Source: Humulus lupulus
Lineage: Eukaryota > Streptophyta > Magnoliopsida > Rosales > Cannabaceae
NCBI RefSeq assembly: GCF_963169125.1
Contig: NC_084797.1
Span: 100,465,868-100,529,867, forward strand
Direction of reading: 5' to 3'
Length of the DNA stretch: 64,000 bases
Positions 33,690 through 44,700 of the stretch are shown piece by piece; positions within the stretch are counted from its first letter, which is position 1, and each line of letters opens with the position of its first letter. Made by a program: the position numbers and the translations under genes. Under the pieces are notes generated by a model. That model was given only the letters and a program-made list of their open reading frames with translations, was not told where the DNA came from and ran no database searches.

Positions 33690-34842
33690 TGTTATATTAT
33701 TTTATAATATAATGTAATATTATATTATATTATAATATAATGTTTTAGATTAAATAAATGTGACAAAGAGTGTCACATATTGTAACATATTATAGAGAGT
33801 TACAATATTTAGATATATGCGATATATCCAAATAATGTAACATATTTTGTGTTACAAATTTGTAACTTCCAAATATTACCCTTTATTGTGTAAATTTGTT
33901 GTTACACAATATTGAGATGAATTTCATAAAGCCATATGTGAAATGGCTGTTAGAGATATGATTTTAACCCCAATAATGTGTTTTGTGAGTTACAAAATCA
34001 TTTGGGAGGGTTTGGAACCGTTTGGAAAAACAACACATTTTTAAGTGCTGAAATTGGTTGGTGGCCGCGGCCACTGAATGTTGGTGGCCGCGGCCTATGG
34101 AACAGAGACTAGTGGCCGCGGCCACACGCCAAAAACTGACCAATTTTTAATTTTTTTCAATCTTTGTTGAATGGCTCAAAAAACCCAAATAACTTCCAAA
34201 TCTCATTTTTAATTCCATATTAATCCAATTAAACATTGGTAACAGCCATGGGGGTTGGTGGAATTTGAAATTCAAAGGGTGTCTCTAAACTCTATAAATA
34301 GGAGCCTATAACTCACTTGTAAGACACAACAATTCTATCCAATAGAGCACTTGGCTAGAAACACCATGAGGCTTGATAATTCTAGAAAGCATTTCTAATA
34401 TCTAAGAGAGATCCCTAAGTGCTTGAGTTAGGGGGAAATAAGCTTTTGGACAAAGGTTTTAAACCTTGTTCAAGTTGGTGATCCCCAACCCTCTTCACTT
34501 AGGTTTTGTAAGTGAGAGTTTACTTGTGTTTCTATTCTCCATTTTATTCTATTGTTTTTCTTCTTATTCTCTTGTTCTATTTACTTGTATATTTTTTTTA
34601 AGAGTTGTAATCTTTTCTATTGGTTCAAAACACTTTATTTTACTTGTAATCTTTCGCTTAGAGTTGTATTCTCACTATTCTCTTATTTTTCATCATCTTC
34701 TTCCTTTTCTTTGATTATTTGTAATTTTCAGTTATAGAGTTGTAACTTTATTTAATCAATCTATATTTATTTGTAATATTATTGCATAGAGTTGTAATAT
34801 TCTTACCTATTTCCATTGAGGCAAATACATATTTTCCTAACA
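33690..34842 (+). repeat. Copia-1 5' LTR (1153 bp)
   Basis: TGTTATATTATTTTATAATA start and TTTTCCTAACA end. It opens with a long AT palindromic tract. It has three copies of a GGTGGCCGCGGCC palindrome (34061, 34084, 34112), where the 3' LTR has one. TATA box TCTATAAATA at 34291-34300. Confidence 0.95.
34291..34300 (+). promoter_or_regulatory. TATA box of Copia-1 5' LTR
   Basis: TCTATAAATAGGAGCCTATA context. The same sequence is at 39995-40004 in the 3' LTR. Confidence 0.7.
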
Positions 34843-34871
34843 TTCAAAAGCTTATCCCTTTGTTTGTTTCA

Positions 34872-35560
34872 ATGGAAGGTGAGACCATCAAAATCATGAA
34901 TCAAGACCTAGTGAGGTTGGATAGGTTTGATGGGTCCAATTTCACTAGGTGGCAAGACAAGATGAGATTCCTTTTTACCACTCTCAAAATCGCCTACATT
35001 CTAGAATCCACTCTAGAACCTCTCCCAACGCCATCCGACAAGGACACTCCCGAGGAGTTGGAGAAGAGAAGGAAGAGGGAGGAGGACAATCTCCTTTGTA
35101 GGGGTCATATCCTCAATGCCCTTTCCGATAGGCTCTATGACCTCTACATCGAAACCAAATCGGCCAAGGAGATATGGGATGCACTTGAGAAAAAGTTTAA
35201 GGCGGAAGAGGAAGGTACCAAAAACTTTTTGATATCTCAATACTTCGATTTCAAATATTTTGGTGATAAACCTATTCTTCCTCAAATTCATGAATTTCAA
35301 ATAATTGTTAACAAATTGAAATTTTTAAAGATTGAGCTTCCCGAGGCCTTTCAAGTTGGTGCTATAGTGGCTAAATTACCACCAACTTGGAAGAGCTATA
35401 GGAAAAGAATCCTTCATTAAAATGAGGATTATTCTTTGGAGGAGATCCAAAAGCATATTCGAATCGAAGAGGAATCGATATGTAGAGATAAACTTGTGGA
35501 GGGTCTAATGGAGAGACTTCCAAAGAAAATGCGGTGTCACAACCAAAACATACCAAAAAA
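34872..35560 (+). pseudogene. Copia-1 gag
   Basis: The start MEGETIKIMNQDLVRLDRFD was chosen because an LTR-derived upstream ATG (34782) gives an unlikely leader. Typical copia gag: DGSNFTRWQDKMRFLFTTLK, HILNALSDRLYDLYIETKSA, AKEIWDALEKKFKAEEEG and LPPTWKSYRKRIL, then TAA at 35418-35420. The same frame goes on (NEDYSLEEIQKHIRIEEE) to about 35545, where the reading moves to the pol frame in the Lys-rich stretch before the zinc knuckle. Confidence 0.92.
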
Positions 35561-36785
35561 GGGAAAAAGGGTAACGAGAAACCTTTGGGTCCAAAAACCA
35601 ACCTAAACAAGTTTAAGGACGAGAAAGGTCCTTGCTTTGTGTGTGGGAAAAAGGGTCACTATGCTAGAGAGTGTAGGCATAGAAAAGACCAACAAGGACC
35701 TAAGGTGAACGCAACTCAAGAGGAAAACATAGTTGCTACCCTTAGTGAGGTGAATGTGGTCCAAGGCAAGGTGAAAGGGTGGTGGTATGATACATGTGCC
35801 ACCGTCTATGTCACCTATGACAAATCATTGTTCAAGACCTTTGAAGAGTCAAAGGGCAACCATGAGATACAAATGGGCAATGAGGGAAAATCCAAGGTAC
35901 ATGGCAAAGGTACTATTGAAGTCTACTTCACCTCCGGCAAGAAAGTTACATTAGTGAATGTACTTTATGTTCCCAAAATGAGTAGAAACTTGGTAAGTGG
36001 TGATTTTCTCGGCAAGCCCGACATTAAAGTCGTTTTTGAGTGCGGTAAACTTATACTTACCAAATCAAATGTATTCTTGGGAAAAGGGTACTCTTGTGAG
36101 GGAATGGTTAAATTGTGCACCAATGATGTAACTTTCAATGTTATCAATAAAAATGCTAATTTCGCCTATATTGTTGAGTATGAATCTTTATTTTTGTGGC
36201 ATCTTAGACTATCGCATATAGGTTTTTCAACCATGAAAAGAGTAGTAAAATGTTGTATGATTGCATGCAATATTAAAAACTATGGTAAATGTGAAACATG
36301 TGTTAAGGCAAAAATGATTAAGAAACCATTTCCTAGTGTAGAAAGATCATCTAATTTACTAGATTTAATCCATAGTGATCTTTGTAAATTAAATGGTGTT
36401 TTAACTAGAGGTGGTAAAATGTATTTTCTTACTTTTATAGATGATTTTAGTAGATATACCTATTTGTTCCTTTTAAAGCATAAAGATGAAACTTTTGATG
36501 CTTTTAAATTTTATAAGTTAGAAGTTGAAAAGAAACTAAATAAAAAGATTAAGGTGCTAAGAAGTGATAGAGGAAGAGAGTACTTCTCTAATGAATTCAA
36601 TACATTTTGTGAAGAAAATGGTATAATTCATGAGTGCACTGCACCTCATACACCACAACACAATGGTGTCGCTGAAAGGAAAAATATGACTTATCTAGAG
36701 ATGATAAATTCTATGTTAGTGTTTTCTAAGTTGAACTTCAACTTATGAGGTGAAGCGCTTTTAACCGCTTGTCACATTCTTAATT
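35534..36785 (+). pseudogene. Copia-1 nucleocapsid, protease and integrase
   Basis: Zinc knuckle CFVCGKKGHYAREC (C-x2-C-x4-H-x4-C) at about 35632. Protease WWYDTCATVYVTYDKSLF, in which Cys replaces the invariant Gly of the D-S/T-G-A active site. Then the pre-integrase LWHLRLSHIGFSTMKR, zinc pair CETCVKAK, and the core: DLIHSDLCKLNG (first Asp), VLRSDRGREYFSNEF (second Asp), QHNGVAERKN (Glu). All three acidic residues are present. TGA at 36746-36748 follows FSKLNFNL. A TAA soon after (36785-36787) closes the segment. Confidence 0.93.
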
Positions 36786-36787
36786 AA

Positions 36788-38835
36788 ATACCGATGAAGA
36801 AAAATGAGATATCTCCATATGAGTTATGGAAAGGAAGAAAACCCAACATAGGGTACTTCAAAGTGTGGGGGTGTCTTGCATATTGCAAGAAAAAAGAACC
36901 TAATAGAGCAAAGTTAGGTTCAAGAGCCATAAAGTGTGCTTTTGTTGGTTATGCCAACAACAGTAAAGCTTATAGGCTATTAGACTTAGAGTCTAATATT
37001 GTGATTGAATCTAGAGAAGTTGAATTCTTTGAGAATATGTTATGTGACAACAATTCTCATGCTTCAACATCTCTAAAGGAGAATTTGTTATATGAGATCA
37101 ATTCTCAAGCTTCTACATCCAAAGTTGATTCTCAAGAGGAGAATTCTCAAAAGGATGTAAAGCAACCCTTTGAACCTAGAAGAAGTCAAAGACTTAAAAA
37201 TCATAAAAGTCTAGTAGTGGATGAGATAGATTGTCAACGAATTTCATTCTACATGGTAGAAGGAAATAGAGAGGAAGTTATTAGGAAAATTCCTATTGTA
37301 CTTCTCGTTGAGGATGATCCTAAGACTTATAGAGAAGCTATGCAATCGAGTGATAGTGCATTTTGGAAAGAAGCCATCAATGATGAGATGGATTCCATTC
37401 TTTCCAATAACACTTGGGAATTGGTAGACCTCCCACCGGGGTCTAAGCCAATTGGGTGTAAGTGGGTATTTAGGAGAAAATACCACACTGATGGCACTAT
37501 CCAAACCTTTAAAGATAGATTAGTAGCTAAAAGGTTTAGGCAAAAAGAGGGTATCGATTATTTCAATACTTATGCGCCTGTTGCAAGAACAACTTCTATA
37601 AGAATTTTGTTTGCTTTAGCTACTATACACAACTTGTATGTTCATCAAATGGATGTCAAAACAACATTCCTTAATGGTGACCTCAATGAGGAGGTCTATA
37701 TGGAACAACCCGAAGGGATTGTCCTACCAAAATATGAACATAAAGTTTGTAAACTTGTAAAATTCTTATATGGATTGAAACAAGCTCCTAAGCAATGGCA
37801 TGAGAAATTTGATCAAGCCATCATGTCTAATGGGTTTAAACATAACAATGGAGACAAGTGTTTGTATTCCAAAACTTGTAAGGGATATGTGATCATTGTT
37901 TGCTTATACGTGGATGACATGCTTATTCTAAGTAATAGCATGAAAGGGATAGAAGAAATGAAGAGGTTTCTATCATCAACCTTCAAGATGAAAGATCTTG
38001 GAGAAGTTGATACCATACTTGGTATCAAAGTAAAGTAACATAGTGGGGGTTTTGCGTTAGGGCAAGCCCACTATGTTGAGAAAGTATTGAACAAATTTAA
38101 CCATCTCAAGGTTAAAGATGCCAATACTCCATTCGATCATAGTGTAAAACTAGAGAAGAATGAAGGAAGAGCAGTGGCTCAATTGAAGTACGCTAGTGCT
38201 ATAGGGAGTCTAATGTACGTTGCCCAATGTACGAGACCTGATATAGCATTTGCGGTAAGTAAACTTAGTAGGTTTACAAGTAATCCAAGTGTGGATCACT
38301 GGAAGGAAATTGGAAGAGTCCTAGGTTATCTCAAAAAAACCAAAGGACTAAGCCTTCTCTACTCCAAAATTCCTTCAATTTTAGAAGGATATACAGATGC
38401 AAGTTGGATATCCAATCTTGGGGACAACTTGTCCACAACTGGTTGGGTATTTACACTTGGTGGAGGTGCAATTTCTTGGGGTTCCAAGAAACAAACCTGT
38501 ATATCTCATTCCACTATGAAAGCAGAGTTCATAGCTTTAGTTGCTACTGGAAAAAAGGCCGAATGGTTAAGGGATCTATTGATAGAGATTCTCCTAATCA
38601 AAGAGAATGTATCTACTATATCGATACATTGTGATAGCCAAGCGACATTGGCTAGAGCATACAGCGGAGTGTATAATGGGAAGTCTAGACATATTAGTCT
38701 AAGACATGGATATGTAAGAGAATTGATTCAAAGAGGAGTCTGGCGGATCCTTTCACTAAGCCACTAACGAGGGATTTAGTGGATGCATCATCTCGAGGGA
38801 TGGGACTTAAACTCCATAAAGAGATTCACGATTGA
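36788..38835 (+). pseudogene. Copia-1 integrase C-terminus, RT and RNase H
   Basis: Integrase tail YELWKGRKPNIGYFKVWGCL. RT: WVFRRKYHTDGTIQTFKDRL, VHQMDVKTTFLNGDLNEEVY (Asp), LKQAPKQWHEKFDQ and CLYVDDMLILS (catalytic Asp pair), intact over about 240 codons. TAA at 38036-38038 after LGIKVK; the frame continues [18 protein letters not shown]. RNase [32 protein letters not shown] (Asp), [10 protein letters not shown] (Glu), [12 protein letters not shown] (Asp). At about 38740 the reading jumps frame and about 15 residues are missing before [20 protein letters not shown], which ends at 38835. Confidence 0.93.
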
Positions 38836-39444
38836 TGGTAACCTATTTTAACACTAGTTATTCAACTAATGTTAGGTTCAATAGGTAACAACAAGTCAAT
38901 CAAGTGAATATTAGTTGTACTCAAAACAAGTCCCATATGAGATATTGAGTACTTGTGTCTTACCAAGTGGAGGGTTAAAACCGAAAGGTTTTTTAATAGA
39001 ATTCAGTCTTGTAAAGACAAGTATTTTTTGTAACAAAATACTGTAAGAATTCTACCTATATGGACCTAGGGGTGGTGCCGCCTCTCATGAGAATTGGGAG
39101 TATTCTCAAGAACGTCCATGAATGGAAATTGCACATGGCCATTAACGGTGCAAAGCGAGACATAGAGGTCTTAAGTGAACATCGCAAAGGTGTGTGTGTT
39201 ATCACCGATTTGTTATCATGAAAAGATGGTTCAATGCCTAGTGCAACCAAATTTTTGACAAATTTTGTGATAATTACACTATAGTAAAGTTCAAGTTGAA
39301 AAACACTTTGCTTTATGCACTAATGCAATGACTCCTATAAGAGAGAGTTCTTATTTAATCAAGTGAGGGATATGTTATATTTCAAAATATAATGATTGAT
39401 TAAATAAGTGTTACAATAGATAGCTATTTAATCTAGCGGGGGAA
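38836..39444 (+). other. Copia-1 3' non-coding region with polypurine tract
   Basis: No ORF. The end is AGCGGGGGAA (about 39435-39444), a purine tract directly before the 3' LTR. Confidence 0.8.
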
Positions 39445-40546
39445 TGTTATATTATTTTATAATATAATGTAATATTATATTATATTATAATATAATGTTT
39501 TATATTAAATAAATGTGACAAAGAGTGTCACATATTGTAACATATAATAGAGAGTTACAATATTTAGATATATGAAATATATCCAAATAATGTAACATAT
39601 TTGGTGTTACAAATTTGTAACTTCCAAATATTACCCTTTATTGTGTAAATTTGTTGTAACACAATATTGAGATGAATTTCATAAAGCCATATGTGAAATG
39701 GCTGTGAGAGATATGATTTTAACCCTAATAATGTGTTTTGGGAGTTACAAAATCATTTGGGAGGGTTTGGAACCGTTTGGAAAAACAACACATTTTTAGG
39801 TCCTGAAATTGGTCGGTGGCCGCAGCCACAAGCTAAAAGCTGACCAATTTTTCAGTTTTTTCAATCTTTGTTGAATGGCTAAACAAACCCAAATAACTCC
39901 CAAATCTCATTTTTAATTCCATATTAATCCAATTAAACACTGGTAACAGCCATGGGGGTTGGTGGAATTTGAAATTCAAAGGGTGTCTCTAAACTCTATA
40001 AATAGGAGCCTATAGCTCACTTGTAAGACACAACATTGCTATCCATTAGAGCACTTGGCTAGAAACACCTTGAGGCTTGATAATTCCAAAAAGCATTTCC
40101 AATATCTGAGAGAGATCCCTTAGTGCTTGAGTTAGAGGGAAATAAGCTGTTGGCCAAAGGTTTTAAACCTTGTTCAAGTTGGTGATCCCCAACCCTCTTC
40201 ACTTAGGTTGTGTAAGTGAGAGTTTACTTATGTTTCTGTTCTTCATTTTATTCTATTGTTTTTCTTCTTATTCTCTTGTTCTATTTACTTGTATATTTTG
40301 TTTAAGAGTTGTAATCTTTTCTATTGGTTCAAAACACTTTATTTTACTTGTAATCTTTTGCTTAGAGTTGTATTCTCACTATTCTCTTATTCTTCATCAT
40401 CTTCTTCCTTTTCTTTGTTTATTTGTAATTTTCAGTTATAGAGTTGTAACTTTATTTAATCAATCTATATTTATTTGTAATATTATTGCATTGAGTTGTA
40501 ATATTCTTACCTATTTCCATTGAGGCAAATACATATTTTCCTAGCA
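39445..40546 (+). repeat. Copia-1 3' LTR (1102 bp)
   Basis: Near-copy of 33690-34842. It lacks about 50 bp that hold two of the three CCGCGG palindromes, and the remaining copy (39816-39829) has a G/A change (CCGCAG). Ends TTTTCCTAGCA. Confidence 0.95.
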
Positions 40547-41422
40547 ATGATATTATTCACATAATCACACAATGATACACATAAATATCATATAATCATA
40601 TAATTCCAAAATTTTCCATCCTGGCCCCCTAATCAAGGCCTTAAGCCTTGTTAGGAAATTTGGGTCATTACAGAGGCTCTCACCTAGGGGACACGGGCTG
40701 GACGTGCCTCAACCTGCACCGCGGTGCCTGGACTATTTCAGAGAACCCTAAGGCTTTCTGGGTTCATGCGAGTCGTGGTGCCTGAAGAACAGGACCGTGA
40801 GTCGAGCTCCAGAACCCAGAATTTCATGCATTTTATCAAGCAAAAATCACAAGTTTACACCCCAAACTTGCACCAAACTTAGAGTTACATCTAAATCTTA
40901 TAACAAGGGCGAAATAGTCTCTAACCACATTTCCCGCTAATCCTCAAATAAGTCCTATACATTCCCAATAGATCCTGACATACCCAATCAATCACCAAAT
41001 AGCTACTCGTTACTCCGTAAATCCTGAACACGCACTAACTCCCCAAAATACACCTAGGCTCACCCCGAGCCGGGTATCTGACCCCGTTGTGACTATTCTG
41101 CTATTCTGCCCACTAGGATCCTCTCGGACCACACATCTCAAATATATCCCCATAACACTGGGGTCTCACTCATAACACATACATAATGCAAATATACCCT
41201 TAACGAGTCAAATTTACAAACACGCCCCAATTTACGAAAATGGGCCCACATGCATATTTAATACACATAAACATGCATAACTATTCAGATCACCATATAA
41301 ATCATTATACCACATAATCACATGTATATTCTATTATTCACACATATAATTCCAATTATGCTCTCCAGATACAGTAATCAAGGCACTCAACCTTAATAGC
41401 AAATTCGGGACGTTACAAATTA

Positions 41423-41880
41423 TTTGAGGATATTGAAAGTAACAAAAATTATGAGGCATTAGTTGAGATTATCAAAAAAAGTAGCAAAGGACTAATATGC
41501 CGTTGAGGGCGTTGATAAGTACATTAGTGGGCAAGGGGGCCATTTATTTCCTAGCAGTGGCGTAGTCACTGAGTGCCTTCAGATGTAGGAAACCAAAGAA
41601 ACATAAACTCAGCTCCACCCCCCCCCCCCCTCCCCAACCCTGCTCTCTTGTTCCTCTCTCTATCTCTTGAAGCTCATGAGGAGTTTTGATCTTTTTAAGC
41701 AGGAAAGGATTGGAATTGAAGGGAGTTGAAGCTAGGAATGAATTGGAAAAAACTCAGGGGTCGTGATTCTAAGTTGAGGTAATATTGTGCTTTGGTTTTT
41801 GGTGAAATTCTACTTTGGTTTAAGTTTTGGTTATATTTTAAACTTATGGTTGGGTTTTGATTTGGGTTAAGGAGTTGGCC
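41423..41880 (+). other. middle piece of LTR-I between TE-4 and Copia-2
   Basis: No ORF. Holds the 13-base C run (41618-41630), a TC-rich tract (about 41631-41670) resembling the transcribed leader of the other LTRs, and the splice-like TTGAGGTAAT at 41774. The exact junction with Copia-2 (41875-41897) is not resolved. Confidence 0.65.
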
Positions 41881-42871
41881 ACCTTATTTATCATAAATAA
41901 GTTATCATAAATTTAAAAAATAAGTTTACTAACTTATTAATTCCTCGTGACTTCACTGAAGACTCAGAATTTCACTCTTAAATTCATAGAACCATCTATA
42001 ACAAATATAGATACGTTATTAATTATCCATTATTACAACCATAATTATCACTCAATCCTCTATAGACGGTCTAAAATGAGATGGGACTAAAATAACATTT
42101 TACCCCTCAATGTATTTTATCCTTAAAACAGTTAGTTTCTTGTAAATGATATTTCAACAAACTAATATTAATTACTGAAATGAGATCTCTATCACTTAGC
42201 ACCTTGAACCAAACTAAAAGGAAACCATCGTTTTACTTCTTCATCAGAAGCTATAGATGTTCATATCTATGATTAACACTCCCTCTCAATTATAATACCG
42301 AGTTCACAAGATGTATGTATAGGCTAGTATGTAGGGTCAGCTAGTAATGAGCAAGTCAAAGAACTCAAATAATACAATCATTTAGAATACTAACCACACA
42401 TAATTGAGATTTAATGGACCTATGGTCAACTATATGATATGACTAGAATAGATAATAATGGTATGTTTACTTATCCTATCTGTTGTCAATATTGGTCCAG
42501 TTTGATGTAACAAATACTTTCGATCTTATCTACTTTGCTAATGTTCTGGAAAGAGCATAACACTGCAATGTGTAAGTAGATCATATCGTAGATTGGCAAG
42601 TCAGTGTAAATCCTGTGCACTAAATAATATTAGTACAAACTTATGTTTGAACATATAATCATATTCATATTCCACTATGATTACATCACTATAAATACGA
42701 TTATCTAAATGCTCGGGATTTTATAGAAGATTATATTAAAAAAATAATCATGAAAATAAAACATGTAAGAAAAGTGATTGAACAAGTCAAAAAATGATTT
42801 CTATTCTTTCATTGATAATAAAATGAGATTACAAAGAAATTGGGTTTTAATTTCGGCATAAAAACCCAACA
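41880..42871 (-). repeat. Copia-2 3' LTR, truncated (~1 kb)
   Basis: Minus strand starts TGTTGGGTTTTTATGCCG at 42871, just after the purine tract GTGCAAGTGGGATTT (42872-42886). It aligns with 60237-61190 and lacks everything corresponding to 59485-60236, including the TATA region. Confidence 0.88.
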
Positions 42872-42895
42872 AAATCCCACTTGCACTAATTGAAA

Positions 42896-44700
42896 CTAAT
42901 GCCATAATTCTACTAATCCCATCTCCTTGATATGCTTATCAAATGTAGCTCTTGGTAGTGTCTTTGTAAAATGATTTGCAAGATTGTCTTCAGATGCAAT
43001 CTTCATAACATTCACATCTCCCCTGGCCACATATTCTCGAATTATGTGATACTTCTTTTCTATATGCTTACTCTTGTAACTTCAAGGTTCTTTCGAGTTG
43101 GCTATCGCTCCTGTGTTGTCACAAAACAACACAAGCAGTTTATCCATATCTGGATTAACACCAAGATCTGAATAATACTTATTTAGCCAGACTATTTCCT
43201 TAGCTGCTTCAAACATAGTTATGTACTCAGCCTCCATGGTACAATCTGAGATCGGAGACTGCTTTACACTTCTCCATATCACAACTCCACCCCTAAGAGT
43301 ATGCACCATTCCAGAAGTAGACTTCTGGTCATCAACATCAGTCTGAAAATCTGAATCGGTGTAGCCTTCAAGGTCCAGAACACCACCCTTGTAGACTAAC
43401 ATTTAATTTCTAGTCCATCATAAATACTTCAGAATATGCTTAACTTCTATCCAATGTTCTGGTCCTGGGTTTGACTTATACCTGATCACTACTCCCATTG
43501 CATAGTAGATATCTGGTCTAGTACACAACATAGCAAACATTAGACTTCCAACTACAGATGCGTAGGGAACTTTTCTCATTGCATCTTCCTCTTCAGGAAT
43601 CAGGGGAGATTGCTTCTTTGAAAGATGAATTCCATGGCTGGATAGTAGACGTCCTTTCTCAGAATTTGTCATTGAGAAACGTTCAAGCACTTTGTCAATG
43701 TAAGCTGCTTGAGATAGAGCTAAGAGATTATTTTTTCTATCCCCAATGATCTGGATACCTATAACATAACTTGCTTCACCCAAATCCTTCATCTAGAATT
43801 GAGTGCTTAGACAATTCTCCGCATCTTATAATTTCTTAACATTGTTTCCAATGAGTAAGATATCATCTACATAAAGAACCAGGAATACCACTATTTGATT
43901 TACCTTCAGTTGGTATCAATATTTTGTTCAAAGCCATAGATATTTATTATTTCATCAAACTTAAGATTCCAGGAATGAGAAGCTTGTTTAAGTCCATAAA
44001 TGGACCTATTCAACTTGCAAACTTTTCCTTCTTGTCCAGCTACTTTAAATCCTTATAGCTGATCCATATAAATGACTTCATCAAGGTTTCCATTACAAAA
44101 AGTTGTCTTGATGTCGATTTTCCAGATCTCATAGTCGAGAGCAGCTGCTATGGATAGGAGGATGCAAATGGACTTGAGCATGGCTACCAAACTAAATGTT
44201 CCATCATAGTCCACGCCTTCTCTTTAGGTATAACCCTTTGCCACTAATCGCGTTTTATAAGTTTCAATATTTCCATCAACACGTCGTTTCTTCTTGTAGA
44301 TCCACTTGCACCCAATGGCCCTAAAGTCACTAGGTGCTTCCACAAGATCCCAGACGAAATTTGAGTACATGGACTCCATTTCTTGTTTCATGGCATCGAT
44401 CCATAGTTCCTTTTCAAGGCTAACCATTGTCTGTTTGAAAGACAATGGATCATCGTCACCAGTGTCACCAACAACCATACTGGTTTTACCATCCAAACCA
44501 TAGCGACCTGGGTTCCTAGAAACCCTCCCAGTACAACGAGGCTCTGTGACTTTTTGATCAAGAATAGTGGTACTTTCTTCATTTAAATCGACTTGCATCG
44601 GTTGGAAACAAAGAGTGGGAATTTCATCATCAATGCGATGGGACATTGGTTGGAGTAAATTCTTCAACCATTTCCTCTAAAACTACTTTGCTATGTGGTT
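42896..44700 (-). pseudogene. Copia-2 RT and RNase H
   Basis: RT from FVWDLVEAPSDFRAIGCKWI and YKKKRRVDGNIETYKTRLVA, then DYEIWKIDIKTTFCNGNLDE (Asp), SIYGLKQASHSWNLKFDEII and LYVDDILLIG (43852-43880, catalytic Asp pair in a frame different from its flanks). RNase H: PYASVVGSLMFAMLCTRPDI, LEGYTDSDFQTDVDDQKSTS (Asp), CTMEAEYITMFEAAKEIVWL (Glu), LFCDNTGAIANSKEP (Asp), a stop at 43082, then FTKTLPRATFDKHIKEMG and a terminal TAG at 42896-42898. Several stops and at least two frame changes. Confidence 0.88.

Larger units (their letters stand above)
33690..40546 (+). mobile_element. full-length Ty1/copia element Copia-1, TSD ATGAT
   Basis: LTRs 33690-34842 and 39445-40546. Exact duplication ATGAT at 33685-33689 and 40547-40551. 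Coding order gag, protease, integrase, RT, RNase H on the plus strand. The LTRs are very similar (about a dozen substitutions in the first 390 bp by eye), so this is one of the youngest insertions. It is still inactive: there is a gag stop, a gag/pol frame change, stops at 36746, 36785 and 38036, and a small deletion near the end of RNase H. Confidence 0.96.
26976..40672 (-). mobile_element. RT-less chromovirus derivative TE-5, TSD GAGGC
   Basis: LTR-D 26976-29535, internal region 29536-31772 (2237 bp), LTR-E 31773-40672 (split by Copia-1). Exact duplication GAGGC at 26971-26975 and 40673-40677. Minus orientation: purine tract (GGAGGGGATAGT) beside LTR-D, primer site beside LTR-E. The internal region is gag plus integrase traces without RT, the same plan as TE-4. 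Confidence 0.92.
31773..40672 (-). repeat. LTR-E, 5' LTR of TE-5, split by Copia-1
   Basis: Pieces 31773-33689 and 40552-40672, about 2.04 kb joined. Compared with LTR-D it lacks about 595 bp: the junction at about 32930 (CATAATGCTTCGACTTTTCC) joins D positions near 28033 and 28628. It has one more minisatellite unit than D. Confidence 0.9.
21338..41417 (-). mobile_element. RT-less chromovirus derivative TE-4
   Basis: Left LTR-B 21338-23604, internal region 23605-25900 (2296 bp), right LTR-C 25901-41417 (split by TE-5). Orientation is minus, from the purine tract next to LTR-B (GGGGGGGATAGT) and the primer site next to LTR-C. Flanks are AGTTA (21333-21337) and AATTA (41418-41422), a duplication with one G/A difference. 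The internal region has gag and integrase traces but no protease, RT or RNase H, so any movement would have needed another element's enzymes. Confidence 0.88.
25901..41417 (-). repeat. LTR-C, 5' LTR of TE-4, split by TE-5
   Basis: Pieces 25901-26975 and 40678-41417, about 1.8 kb when joined. Starts TGTAATGCCCTACTATCC, ends TTCGGGACGTTACA. It aligns with LTR-B throughout except for a deletion at about 40900-40910 (TATAACAAGGGCGAAATAG), where B has about 420 bp more. Confidence 0.88.

Noticed and set aside
34466..34737. Phe/Leu-rich ORFs in the Copia-1 LTR that look like membrane proteins
   Set aside because: T-rich LTR sequence translates into hydrophobic runs. The same ORF in the 3' LTR (40170-40523) simply reflects LTR duplication.
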